Positions 35,524-43,649 of a stretch of DNA of 64,000 nucleotides are shown here, piece after piece; the first letter of the stretch is position 1, and each line of letters opens with the position of its first letter. Source of the DNA: Pseudorhodoplanes sp. Lineage in GTDB: Bacteria; Pseudomonadota; Alphaproteobacteria; Rhizobiales; Xanthobacteraceae. Both the position numbers and the translations under genes were made by a program. The stretch is taken from positions 653,711 through 717,710 of the forward strand of contig JAVSMS010000001.1 in assembly GCA_032027085.1 (NCBI GenBank). The letters run 5' to 3'. The notes beneath the pieces are model-generated. The model was not told where the DNA came from. It saw only the letters and a program-made list of their open reading frames with translations, and did no database searches.

Positions 35524-35799
35524 ATGAGGACGAATCTTTATTGCACGGGCTTCGGCTTCATTCTTGCCGCCGCCCTGGCCATCGAGCCAATCCCGGCGGC
35601 GGCGCAGGAGATGCCGCCCGAAATTCTGGCGGTCCAGATCCGCAGCCAGGGCTTTGCCTGCGAGAAGCCGTTGAGCGCAGTGCGCGACAAGGCGCTGTCG
35701 CGGCCTGACCAGGCAGCCTGGATCCTCAAGTGTCAGAACGTCACCTACCGGGTGCGATTGAATCCGGGGATGGCCGCGCGGGTGCAGCGGATCAACTGA
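35524..35799 (+). CDS. Small secreted protein
   Basis: A 91-residue protein with a signal peptide (GFILAAALAIEPIPAAAQ) and a short mature part containing two cysteines (SQGFACEKPLSAVRDKALS, AWILKCQNVTYRVRL), likely a disulphide. Such small proteins recur in this order without a known function. There is no convincing ribosome site. The flanks 35334-35523 and 35800-36023 show nothing else. Confidence 0.7.
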   Translation: MRTNLYCTGFGFILAAALAIEPIPAAAQEMPPEILAVQIRSQGFACEKPLSAVRDKALSRPDQAAWILKCQNVTYRVRLNPGMAARVQRIN

Positions 35800-36023
35800 G
35801 CCATCCACTTCGTTTGGGCCGCTCGGACGCCCTGCTGGAATGGATGGCGTAACTCCGCGCCCTGTCGGGCCCCCTCTGGACCGGAGGCAGTGAGCGCAGG
35901 AGACGCGCCCGGTCGCGAAGAGGCCATCTTTTCGTCCCGCCAGCACCCTTTTGCCGCCCTTTACGCGCGCTTAACCACCGTCAGGGATGGTCAAGGGGAC
36001 CTATCCGGGGACGAAGTTGCGTA

Positions 36024-37004
36024 ATGTCTGTTTCGGGGGAGGCCGTGCCCGCTCGGCACGGCAGGGCGCCTAAACGCCCGGGAAAATCGTCTGCCAATCG
36101 ATGGCTCGCTGCGCTCGCGCGCGGCGGCGCCGCGGCGGCGATCGCTTGCACGGTCGCGGGCACGACCATCGCTGCGGCTGGACATGTGCTGGCGCTGGCC
36201 ATCGACGCTCGTTCCGATACGCGATCGCTGGTCGGCCTGGCCCGGCCGTCCGCCGGGCTGGCCTGGTTCGCCGAGCCCGACACGACAATGATACCGCAGA
36301 TCCTTGAAGCCGAGTCTTCGGCGGCGCCCGACGGATGGCGCTTCGTCCTGCAGGCCGCCTCCGGCTCGCTCAGTGATGACGATGTGATCTTTACCGGTTC
36401 CATCGGCGGCATCACCGCGGCCAACCCCGGCGCCGAACCCGCGCCGCCAACGGTCCGCATCGAAACGTCCCTGAGGGTGGACAATCCTCCGCCCCGGCCG
36501 CTGCCGCGCGCGCGTCCGCAGCTTGCCTCGCTCACGCCCGCCGATATGCCGATCCAGCTCGAGGAGGATGCGCAAACCGCGAAAACGGCGATCTATGACA
36601 TCACGGCGCGCACCGTTTACATGCCCAATGGCGACAAGCTCGAAGCGCATTCGGGCTTCGGCGAATTCATGGACAATCCGAAGCATGTGCGACTTCGCAT
36701 GCGCGGCGTCACCCCGCCGAACAGCTACAAGCTGACCATGCGCGAAGCGCTGTTCCACGGCCACGAGGCCATCCGCATGAATCCCGAGAACAGGGAGGCC
36801 ATGTTCGGCCGCGCCGGCATTCTCGTGCATCCGTATCTGCTTGGCCCGAACGGCCAGTCGAATGGCTGCGTCTCCGTCAAGGACTATCAAAAATTTCTCG
36901 CCGCCTTCAAACGCGGCGAGGTGGAGCGCATGATTGTGGTCGCCCGCCTTGAGAAAGCGCCGGCATTCGCCGCGAAACGCAGCTTCTGGCCGAAATTGTT
37001 CTAG
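36024..37004 (+). CDS. L,D-transpeptidase-like protein (DUF2778)
   Basis: A 326-residue protein with an N-terminal membrane anchor or signal (GGAAAAIACTVAGTTIAAAGHV, residues ~35-56), a long low-complexity linker rich in Pro and Ala, and a C-terminal DUF2778 domain from ~residue 190. The catalytic pattern of YkuD-type enzymes is visible as ILVHPYLLGPNGQSNGCVSV, with the His and Cys of the H-x(n)-S-x-G-C motif, and PNSYKLTMREALFHGHEA precedes it. It probably acts on peptidoglycan in the periplasm, forming 3-3 cross-links or attaching proteins. It is a single gene, convergent with cheR. Confidence 0.88.
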   Translation: MSVSGEAVPARHGRAPKRPGKSSANRWLAALARGGAAAAIACTVAGTTIAAAGHVLALAIDARSDTRSLVGLARPSAGLAWFAEPDTTMIPQILEAESSAAPDGWRFVLQAASGSLSDDDVIFTGSIGGITAANPGAEPAPPTVRIETSLRVDNPPPRPLPRARPQLASLTPADMPIQLEEDAQTAKTAIYDITARTVYMPNGDKLEAHSGFGEFMDNPKHVRLRMRGVTPPNSYKLTMREALFHGHEAIRMNPENREAMFGRAGILVHPYLLGPNGQSNGCVSVKDYQKFLAAFKRGEVERMIVVARLEKAPAFAAKRSFWPKLF

Positions 37005-37052
37005 TGGGGTGGCTCAGACCTTCGCGGCGCGTCCATCAAGCGAAGTTCTGAT

Positions 37053-37098
37053 CCAAAACCACACTCGAATTATAATTTTGCGAGTGTCCTTCGAATCA
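37053..37098. repeat. Repeat related to the element at 52.0 kb
   Basis: The stretch CCAAAACCACACTCG followed by AATTATAATT and CGAGTGTCCTTCGAAT matches, with gaps, the middle of the element at 51933-52120 (CCAAACCACACTAGG, then TTTGCCGGAGTCCTTCGATT). ACACTCG (37061) and CGAGTGT (37081) form an inverted repeat around a palindromic AATTATAATT. It lies between the stops of the DUF2778 gene and cheR. Confidence 0.5.
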
Positions 37099-37112
37099 GC
37101 GGCTTGCCTGCG

Positions 37113-38000
37113 TCATGCGCTGCCGGCGGCGACCAGCGGACGCTGCACCGGAAATTTCAGCAGCACCGCCTCAGCGCCCGCTTCGGCCGCATGGTTCGGC
37201 ATATAAAGCCCGCGCTTGTCGGACAATGCGCGGAAGCTGTGCGTCAATCCGATGACCGTTTCCGCGGCACCGAGGACCAGATAGCCGTCGGCCGCGACGA
37301 CGCGGCTGAGACGGTCAAGGATGTCGATCTTGGTCGCCTGGTCCAGATAGATCAGCACATTGCGGCACATGACGAGGTCGAAGGTGCCAAAGCGCGAGAA
37401 ATCGTGCAGCAGGTTGAACGGCCGGAACTGCACCATGGCGCGGATATCAGGCGCGATCTGCCACATCTCGCCGACCTTGGTGAAATACTTGACCAGAAGC
37501 TGGATCGGCAGTCCGCGCTGCACCTCGAACTGGCTGTAGATGCCGGATTTCGCCTTTTCCAGCACCTCGGTGGAAATGTCGGTCGCCAGGATTTCGAAGC
37601 GGCAGCCGTCGAGCCGATGCTCCATCTCCTTCAGGATCATCGCCAGCGAATAGGGCTCCTGCCCGGTCGAGGCCGCCGCGCACCAGATGCGGATGCGCTG
37701 ATGCTTGCCGCGCGCGCCCATCAGGGTCGGCAAAATGAATTCGCGGAAATGCTCGAAGGGAATCTTGTCGCGGAAGAAGAAAGTCTCGTTGGTGGTCATC
37801 GCCTCGACCACCTCGGTCGTCAGCGGTTCGGCGGTGAAGCCTTTCAGCTTCTGCACCAGTTCGCCAAGGTCCGCAAAGCCGGCCTTGCGCGCGACCGGCA
37901 AGAGGCGGCTCTCGACGAGATAATGCTTGTCAGCCGACAGCATCAGGCCGGACCGTTCCTTCAGCAGCTTGCGCAGGAAGTCGTAATCGCTCGGGGTCAC
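37113..38000 (-). CDS. cheR: Chemotaxis methyltransferase CheR
   Basis: A 295-residue CheR from the GTG at 38000, whose GTGA overlaps the cheB stop; the open frame to 38525 is only a shadow over cheB. The N-domain (YDFLRKLLKERSGLML) and the SAM-binding domain (RIWCAAASTGQEPYSLAMIL, FEILATDISTEVLEKAKSGI, FDLVMCRNVLIYLDQATKID) are complete. CheR methylates glutamates of chemoreceptors, opposing CheB. It is the last gene of cheA-W-Y-B-R. No chemoreceptor gene is in the window. Confidence 0.96.
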   Translation of the reverse strand: MTPSDYDFLRKLLKERSGLMLSADKHYLVESRLLPVARKAGFADLGELVQKLKGFTAEPLTTEVVEAMTTNETFFFRDKIPFEHFREFILPTLMGARGKHQRIRIWCAAASTGQEPYSLAMILKEMEHRLDGCRFEILATDISTEVLEKAKSGIYSQFEVQRGLPIQLLVKYFTKVGEMWQIAPDIRAMVQFRPFNLLHDFSRFGTFDLVMCRNVLIYLDQATKIDILDRLSRVVAADGYLVLGAAETVIGLTHSFRALSDKRGLYMPNHAAEAGAEAVLLKFPVQRPLVAAGSA

Positions 38001-39178
38001 GTGCGCTCCCCGGCTGTGAACATGCGGACCAGCTTCGGCGCGATCTCCCCGATCGGCAGGACGGCGGAACACAGGCCCGCGCCGGCCGCCGATCCCGGCA
38101 TGCCCCAGACCACGCTGGTCGCCTCGTCCTGTGCGATGATTGAGCCGCCGGCGGCGACAATATCTTGACCGCCACGCGTACCATCGGCGCCCATCCCGGT
38201 CAGGATCAGCCCCAGCACCCAGGCGCCCCAGACATCGGCCGCCGAGGAGAACAGGACATCGACCGATGGCTTGCAGAAATTCACCGCCGGCGAGTCGTCG
38301 ATCGCAATCACCGCCTGGTTGTCGCGGCGCGATACGCGCATGTGGCGCGCGCCCGGCGCGATATAAACGTGCCCCGAGCGGATATGCTCGCCATGCTCGG
38401 CTTCCCGCACCGGGCGCTCGATCGCGCGTGACAGATGCTCGGCGAGGATGGTGGTGAAGGTCGGCGGCATGTGCTGGGTAATCAGCACCGGCGCGTGATC
38501 GATCACCGGGCCCAGCCCGGCGCAAAGCGCCGTCAGCGCCTGCGGGCCGCCGGTCGAGGAGCCGATCACCAGCACGCGCGGCATGCTCTTCGGGAACGGG
38601 CGCAGCCGGGTTTCCGGCCGCCGCGCCGGCTCGAAGGGAACGATCGAGGGATCGGTGAATTCGGGAACACGCCGGACTTCGGCGGATGGCGGCGCGTTCC
38701 GGCGCAGCGCCACGCGGCGCGCGCGCGCGCCGAATTCGCGAATCTTGGCGAGCAGATCGCGGCGGAATTCCGGGTTGGTGACGACGCCGTTCGCTTCCGG
38801 CTTCTGCACATAATCGAGCGCGCCGAGCGCCAGCGCCTTCAGCGTGATCTCGGCGTTGCGGCGCGTCAGCGTCGACGCCATGATCACCGCCAGATCCGGC
38901 CGCTTCTTCAGCATCAGCGGCAACGCCGAAATGCCGTCCATGTCCGGCATGTCGACATCAAGCACGACGACGTCGGGATGCGTGCGGTCGAGATAATCGA
39001 TGGCCTCGCGCCCGGTCCGCAGCGAGGCGACGATCTCGAGGTTGGGCTCTTCCTCGACCCAGCGGCGCACCAATCCGCGCGCCACCGCTGAATCATCAAC
39101 CACCATGACCCGCACCGGCCCGAGCAGGGCGGGCGCGACGGTCTCTTCTGCTGACACTGCGACTGGCACGATACGCAC
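37997..39178 (-). CDS. cheB: Chemotaxis methylesterase CheB
   Basis: A 393-residue CheB with a receiver (DDS near residue 28, phospho-acceptor D74 in VVVLDVDMPDMDG), a basic linker, and a C-terminal methylesterase with the catalytic triad in IGSSTGGPQAL (Ser), ITQHMPPTF (His) and GMGADGTRGGQD (Asp). It demethylates or deamidates chemoreceptors when phosphorylated by CheA. It overlaps cheR by four bases and follows cheY. Confidence 0.96.
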   Translation of the reverse strand: MRIVPVAVSAEETVAPALLGPVRVMVVDDSAVARGLVRRWVEEEPNLEIVASLRTGREAIDYLDRTHPDVVVLDVDMPDMDGISALPLMLKKRPDLAVIMASTLTRRNAEITLKALALGALDYVQKPEANGVVTNPEFRRDLLAKIREFGARARRVALRRNAPPSAEVRRVPEFTDPSIVPFEPARRPETRLRPFPKSMPRVLVIGSSTGGPQALTALCAGLGPVIDHAPVLITQHMPPTFTTILAEHLSRAIERPVREAEHGEHIRSGHVYIAPGARHMRVSRRDNQAVIAIDDSPAVNFCKPSVDVLFSSAADVWGAWVLGLILTGMGADGTRGGQDIVAAGGSIIAQDEATSVVWGMPGSAAGAGLCSAVLPIGEIAPKLVRMFTAGERT

Positions 39179-39211
39179 TACTCAACGCTTACGAGGCACG
39201 GGAAATAGCGG

Positions 39212-39577
39212 TCAGATCAGGCCGACTTCCTGAAGCTTGGCCTCGACGATTTCCTTGTCGAACGGCTTCATGATGTATTCATTGGCGCCGGCATGCAGCG
39301 CGCGGGCGATATGCGCGACATCGTTTTCGGTGGTGCAGAACACGACTTTCGGACGGTCGCCGCCCGGCAGCCGCCGCAGCGCCTTCAGGAAATCGTAGCC
39401 GTCCATCTTCGGCATGTTCCAGTCGAGCAGGATTGCATCCGGGAGATCGCGCTGGCAGGCGTCGAGCGCCTGCTGGCCGTCTTCGGCCTCAACGATCTGG
39501 AAGTCGAGCCCTTCCAGTATGCGTCTCGCCACCTTGCGGATGACGCTGGAGTCATCGACGACAAGACAGGTTTTCAT
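39212..39577 (-). CDS. cheY: Chemotaxis response regulator CheY
   Basis: A 121-residue single-domain receiver from the ATG at 39577 (GAGG five bases upstream). It has DDS near the start, phospho-acceptor D52 in ILLDWNMPKMDGYDF, Thr in VVFCTTENDV and the Lys of IMKPFDKE. As a lone CheY-type domain in a che operon it should bind the FliM/FliN switch when phosphorylated by CheA, though this FliN lacks sequence evidence for the contact. Confidence 0.93.
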   Translation of the reverse strand: MKTCLVVDDSSVIRKVARRILEGLDFQIVEAEDGQQALDACQRDLPDAILLDWNMPKMDGYDFLKALRRLPGGDRPKVVFCTTENDVAHIARALHAGANEYIMKPFDKEIVEAKLQEVGLI

Positions 39578-39634
39578 CACATCCTCGCTTTCGCAGACGC
39601 CTTCCGCGCCCGCATTCATCCTTCGCAGTCTTTC

Positions 39635-40108
39635 TCAGGCCGCCATGTCGCGCGGCTTGACGTCGAGCACACGCGCGACGTTAAGAACCACAAGAAGCTC
39701 GCCATCAAGCCGGTGAACGGCGGCGGTCACCTGCGCCAGCCGCGCGTCGAGATTGATGGGCACCGGTTCGCGGGTGTTCTCATGCAGCTTGAGAACCTCC
39801 CCGACCGTGTCGATGATCAGGCCATAGGACTCGCCGTTCAGATCGATTCCGACCGCCATCGCATTCTGCCGCGTGTCGCGTTTCGGCAATCCGAGCCGGC
39901 AGCGCATGTCGACGGCGGTGACGATGCGGCCGCGCAGATTGAGCACGCCGGTGATCTCTTCGGGCGCCAGCGGCACCGGCGTCAGATGGCCGGGGACGAA
40001 GACGTCCTGCACCTGTCCGATCGGCAGGCCGAACAACTGGCCGCCGATCGTGACGGTGACATATTCAAGACGATTCTCGGTCTGGACCTCGGTCATGGCG
40101 TCACTCAT
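39635..40108 (-). CDS. cheW: Chemotaxis coupling protein CheW
   Basis: A 157-residue CheW from the ATG at 40108, overlapping the cheA stop (ATGA); upstream extension of the frame is a shadow over cheA. The two SH3-like subdomains are seen in EYVTVTIGGQLFGLPIGQVQ, GVLNLRGRIVTAVDMRCRLG and YGLIIDTVGEVLKL. It links CheA to the chemoreceptor tips. The gene is the second of the operon. Confidence 0.95.
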   Translation of the reverse strand: MSDAMTEVQTENRLEYVTVTIGGQLFGLPIGQVQDVFVPGHLTPVPLAPEEITGVLNLRGRIVTAVDMRCRLGLPKRDTRQNAMAVGIDLNGESYGLIIDTVGEVLKLHENTREPVPINLDARLAQVTAAVHRLDGELLVVLNVARVLDVKPRDMAA

Positions 40109-42708
40109 GCGGCCCTGTGAACGTTGCCGATCTGCTCTTTCAGCGCGGCAATCAGCCCCTGCCGATCGAACTTGGCAACAAAATCGTGGAAGCCCGCCTG
40201 GCGCACACGCGCGATAGCGTCGTCCGTCGCAACCGACGACAGCGCGATCAGCGGAATGCCGGCCCATTGCCTGTCGGCGCGAATGGCGGCCGCGAGCGCG
40301 ACGCCGTCCATGTCCGGCATGTCGAGATCGGTCACAATGGCCTCGAAGCGTGCGCCGTTCCTGAGAATGGACAACGCCTCCTGCCCGCCCCCGGCGGTGG
40401 TGACGTTGTAACCGGCGGCGCGCAGGACCGGCACCAGCATGTTCTGGAAGAAGGCCGAATCCTCGACAAAGAGAAGGTTGCGGCGCGCATCGGCGCGCAC
40501 GTCCTTGCGGCGGAACCAGTCGGCAAAGGCGAGAGGCAGGAAATGCCCGACATCGATGATTTCGGTCGCCTCACCCTTGACGATGGCCGAGCCCAGGATT
40601 CCCGGACGATCGCCCACGACCTGGATGTCGAGCGTGTCTTCCACGATGTCGACGATCTGATCCACCACCAGCGCCATGGAGCGCGCGCCGTCGGAGAAGA
40701 CGAGCAGCGGCTGCGTGCCGTCTTCCCTGATCTTGACGTCGCTGTTGACCTGGATCAGCGGCATCAGGTGGCCGCGATACTGGATCATGTGGCGGGAATT
40801 CGCGATTTCGATCTTCTTGACGTCGATTTCTTCCAGACGCGTCACCAGCGACAGCGGGACCGCCTTCGGCGCGACCGAACCGGCGCGGAAGACGAGAAGC
40901 GAGGTTTTCTCGGCACCGGAGTCTTTTTCGGCGTCGTCGGCGAACACATCGGCGATTTTCGCAACCTGTGAAACCGCCGATCCGAACGCATTGGCGATGC
41001 CGTTCGGATCGAGAATCATGATCACCGATCCGTCGCCCAGAATGGTATTGCCCGAGAAGGTGTTGATGTGGCGCAACCGCGTCGCCATCGGCTTGACCAC
41101 TATCTCCTCGGTGTGAAAGACCGCGTCGACGACCATGCCGAAGCTGTGCGGTCCCACCTGCATGACCACGACAAATCCGCGGTCGGATTCAGCGTCCGGA
41201 TTGTCGCCGAGCCGCAGCAACTTGCTGAGATAGATGAGCGGCAGCAACTTGTTGCGCAGCCGCAGTACCGGCGTGTTCTTGATGCGCTCGATCTTGTGCT
41301 CGGAGCCCTGCTTCACCCGCACCAGCTCGACGACGGCGGGCTGTGGTACGGCGAAGCGCTCGCCGCCGGACGAGATGATCAGCGCCGAGATGATCGCCAG
41401 CGTCAGCGGGATCTTGATGATGAAGACCGAGCCTTCCCCGCTGACGGATTTGACGTCGATCGCGCCGCCAAGCTGATCGATGTTGTTTTGCACAACATCC
41501 ATGCCGACGCCGCGGCCGGAAATGTTGGTAATCTCTTTGGCGGTCGAAAATCCCGGGGCAAAGATGAAGCGGTGGATCTGCGTTTCCGTCATCTTCGCGA
41601 TCTCGCTCTCGGTGGCGAGACCTTGCGCAATGGCCTTGGCCTTGATCTGCGCCGTATTCAGGCCGCGGCCATCGTCGGCGACTTCAATGATGATGTGCCC
41701 GCTCTCATGATAGGCGGTGAGCCGGATCGTGCCCTTTTCCGGTTTGCCCGCGACCACGCGTTCCTGCGGGAATTCGATGCCGTGATCGGCGGAATTGCGG
41801 ATCATGTGCGTGAGCGGATCCTTGATCCGGTCCAGCACCTGGCGGTCGAGTTCGGTGTCGGCGCCGTGCATTTCGAGTTCGATATGCTTGCCGAGTTCGC
41901 TCGACAGATCGCGCACGATGCGCGGCAGCTTCTGCCAGGCATTGCCGATGGGCTGCATGCGCGTCTTCATGACGCTTTCCTGCAATTCGGCGGTGACATG
42001 CGACAACCGCTGCAGCGGCACCTTGAATTCGGATTCGGATTGCCGGCGCGCCAGCTCGAGGAGCTGGTTGCGGGTCAGTACCAGCTCCGACACCATCGTC
42101 ATCAGATGTTCAAGCGTGTCGACATTGACGCGGATGGACTGGTTGGCGACCCGTTGATCCGGTTTGTCATCGTCTTTGCCGGCGCTCTTTTCCTTGGCTG
42201 CCGCGGGCGTCGGTCCCGGGGTTTCACGGAACACGCGCTCCAGTTCGTCGAGCGACACTTCGCCCGGACGCAGCGGCCGTTCCAGCACCTGATAAACGAG
42301 AGAACCGCTGGTGTGGGCGACCGCCGGACGCGTGCCCTGCGCCGCCATCTGATCGAGCCTGCTGATCAGGTCGGCATCGTCGCCGTCCGGCTCGCGCTGT
42401 TCGGTCTCGAGCGCGTCAAGAATGTCCTTGATGCGGTCGATGGTGGAGAGAATGAGTGTGATCGCGTCGCCGGTGACCGGCGCGCCGTCACGGAATTTGC
42501 CGATCATGGATTCGGCGGCATGCGCGAGCGCGGCCAGCCGCGGCAGGCTCAGAAACCCGCACGTGCCCTTGATGGTGTGAACGAGCCGGAAGACATTGGC
42601 GATGATGTCGGCGTTATTGGGCTCCTGCTCCAAGCGAACAAGCTCGACGTCCACGACGTCGAGGCTTTCGTTGGTCTCGGTCAGGAACTCGCGCAGCAAC
42701 TCGTCCAT
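40105..42708 (-). CDS. cheA: Hybrid chemotaxis kinase CheA with C-terminal receiver
   Basis: An 867-residue CheA from the ATG at 42708, lacking a clear ribosome site; the frame to 42753 adds 15 unlikely residues. Domains in order are the Hpt domain with phospho-His H44 (RLVHTIKGTCGFL), a linker, dimerisation (VNVDTLEHLMTMVSELVLTR), the HATPase (MIRNSADHGIEFPQERVV, GRGLNTAQIKAKA, GRGVGMDVV), two CheW-like regions, and a receiver at the C-terminus (FVEDSAFFQNMLVPVLRAAG, EAIVTDLDMPDMDG). Such CheA-receiver fusions occur in alphaproteobacteria and may act as a phosphate sink. It is the first gene of the operon, behind a perfect CtrA box. Confidence 0.96.
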   Translation of the reverse strand: MDELLREFLTETNESLDVVDVELVRLEQEPNNADIIANVFRLVHTIKGTCGFLSLPRLAALAHAAESMIGKFRDGAPVTGDAITLILSTIDRIKDILDALETEQREPDGDDADLISRLDQMAAQGTRPAVAHTSGSLVYQVLERPLRPGEVSLDELERVFRETPGPTPAAAKEKSAGKDDDKPDQRVANQSIRVNVDTLEHLMTMVSELVLTRNQLLELARRQSESEFKVPLQRLSHVTAELQESVMKTRMQPIGNAWQKLPRIVRDLSSELGKHIELEMHGADTELDRQVLDRIKDPLTHMIRNSADHGIEFPQERVVAGKPEKGTIRLTAYHESGHIIIEVADDGRGLNTAQIKAKAIAQGLATESEIAKMTETQIHRFIFAPGFSTAKEITNISGRGVGMDVVQNNIDQLGGAIDVKSVSGEGSVFIIKIPLTLAIISALIISSGGERFAVPQPAVVELVRVKQGSEHKIERIKNTPVLRLRNKLLPLIYLSKLLRLGDNPDAESDRGFVVVMQVGPHSFGMVVDAVFHTEEIVVKPMATRLRHINTFSGNTILGDGSVIMILDPNGIANAFGSAVSQVAKIADVFADDAEKDSGAEKTSLLVFRAGSVAPKAVPLSLVTRLEEIDVKKIEIANSRHMIQYRGHLMPLIQVNSDVKIREDGTQPLLVFSDGARSMALVVDQIVDIVEDTLDIQVVGDRPGILGSAIVKGEATEIIDVGHFLPLAFADWFRRKDVRADARRNLLFVEDSAFFQNMLVPVLRAAGYNVTTAGGGQEALSILRNGARFEAIVTDLDMPDMDGVALAAAIRADRQWAGIPLIALSSVATDDAIARVRQAGFHDFVAKFDRQGLIAALKEQIGNVHRAA

Positions 42709-42786
42709 AAGCACACGCCATGGCGCGCCTGGGCAAATCCCGGCGGCCTCCACCCAACGGCTGTCGCGGAGTGTGTTCGGTAACGA

Positions 42787-42838
42787 TTAAATTTTGGGTA
42801 AGGCAGAGCGCAAAAACGGACGATTAACGGCTTGTTAA
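42787..42838 (-). promoter_or_regulatory. CtrA boxes upstream of cheA
   Basis: On the minus strand a perfect box TTAA-CAAGCCG-TTAA lies at 42824-42838, 116 bp before the cheA start, and a near match on the plus strand, TTAA-ATTTTGG-GTAA, at 42787-42801. The perfect box suggests that CtrA controls the che operon directly. Confidence 0.7.
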
Positions 42839-43055
42839 GGGAGCGGCCTCGGCGAATGATCAAATGCAAGAGATGTGGAAACTGCGGTGCTCATTGTTCT
42901 GTCTTAACCAGGCGGGCTGGCCCTACATCAGTTCGGCTGGCAGGGCTACCCTCACCTAAAGCGTTAGCGAATCAGTCAACGATGCCCCGTTCACGTTTGG
43001 CGGAGTGGATGCTGCCTGGGACTAGCTGCCTTACAAGCTGAGTCGCGGCCAGCAG
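42839..43055. other. Gap between the cheA promoter and the response-regulator gene
   Basis: No convincing gene, terminator or promoter box is seen. A T-poor stretch follows the stop of the response-regulator gene. It marks one end of the mixed-strand block between cheA and chpT. Confidence 0.4.
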
Positions 43056-43649
43056 TCAGCCCAATGCCATGACCTTGCGCACCAGATCGGCGAGATTCTT
43101 TGCGCCCATCTTTTCCATTACCCAGGCGCGGTAATTCTCGACTGTCCGTGGGCTGATACGAAGCTTGAGCGCAATTTCCTTGTTGGAGAGGCCTTCCGCC
43201 ACCAGCCACATCACCTCCAACTGACGCGGGGACAATTCTGACATCTGCTGCTGCAGCCGCACCCGCTCATTGTGCTCGATGCGAGCGCGCATTCCCCGCT
43301 CCACCGCCAATCCAATGCTTTCCACGAGCCGTTCAGCATCAAAAGGCTTCTCGATAAAATCAAACGCCCCACCCTTGATTGCACTGACCGCCATCGCGAT
43401 GTCGCCGTGTCCGGTGATGAGAATGATCGGAACGGCCGCATCGCGCTCGCGCAACTCACGCTGCAATTCGAGCCCTGACATTCCTGGCATCCGAATATCG
43501 GAAATCACACAATCCAGTGGGTCCGTCCCAAACGATCCCAGAAAGCTCTCCGCGGTTGCAAAGCAGCGCACGGTCATGCCGCGTGTCTCGAGTAGCTGGC
43601 TTAGCGATCTGAGAATCGCTTCATCATCCTCGATTAGCGCGATAGTCAT
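43056..43649 (-). CDS. FixJ/NarL-type response regulator
   Basis: A 197-residue protein from the ATG at 43649. The receiver has IEDDEA, phospho-acceptor D51 in CVISDIRMPGMSG, and the Lys of FIEKPFDAERL; the C-terminal LuxR/FixJ helix-turn-helix is LSPRQLEVMWLVAEGLSNKE with ALKLRISPRTVENYRAWVME. It overlaps the kinase gene (ATGA) and is its cognate regulator. The DNA target is unknown; the divergent antiporter/Usp genes beyond the kinase are the natural candidates. Confidence 0.93.
   Translation of the reverse strand: MTIALIEDDEAILRSLSQLLETRGMTVRCFATAESFLGSFGTDPLDCVISDIRMPGMSGLELQRELRERDAAVPIILITGHGDIAMAVSAIKGGAFDFIEKPFDAERLVESIGLAVERGMRARIEHNERVRLQQQMSELSPRQLEVMWLVAEGLSNKEIALKLRISPRTVENYRAWVMEKMGAKNLADLVRKVMALG

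Noticed and set aside
41068-42783. Plus-strand open frame of 571 codons opposite cheA
   Set aside because: It is antisense to the conserved CheA kinase and dimerisation domains, with no family match.
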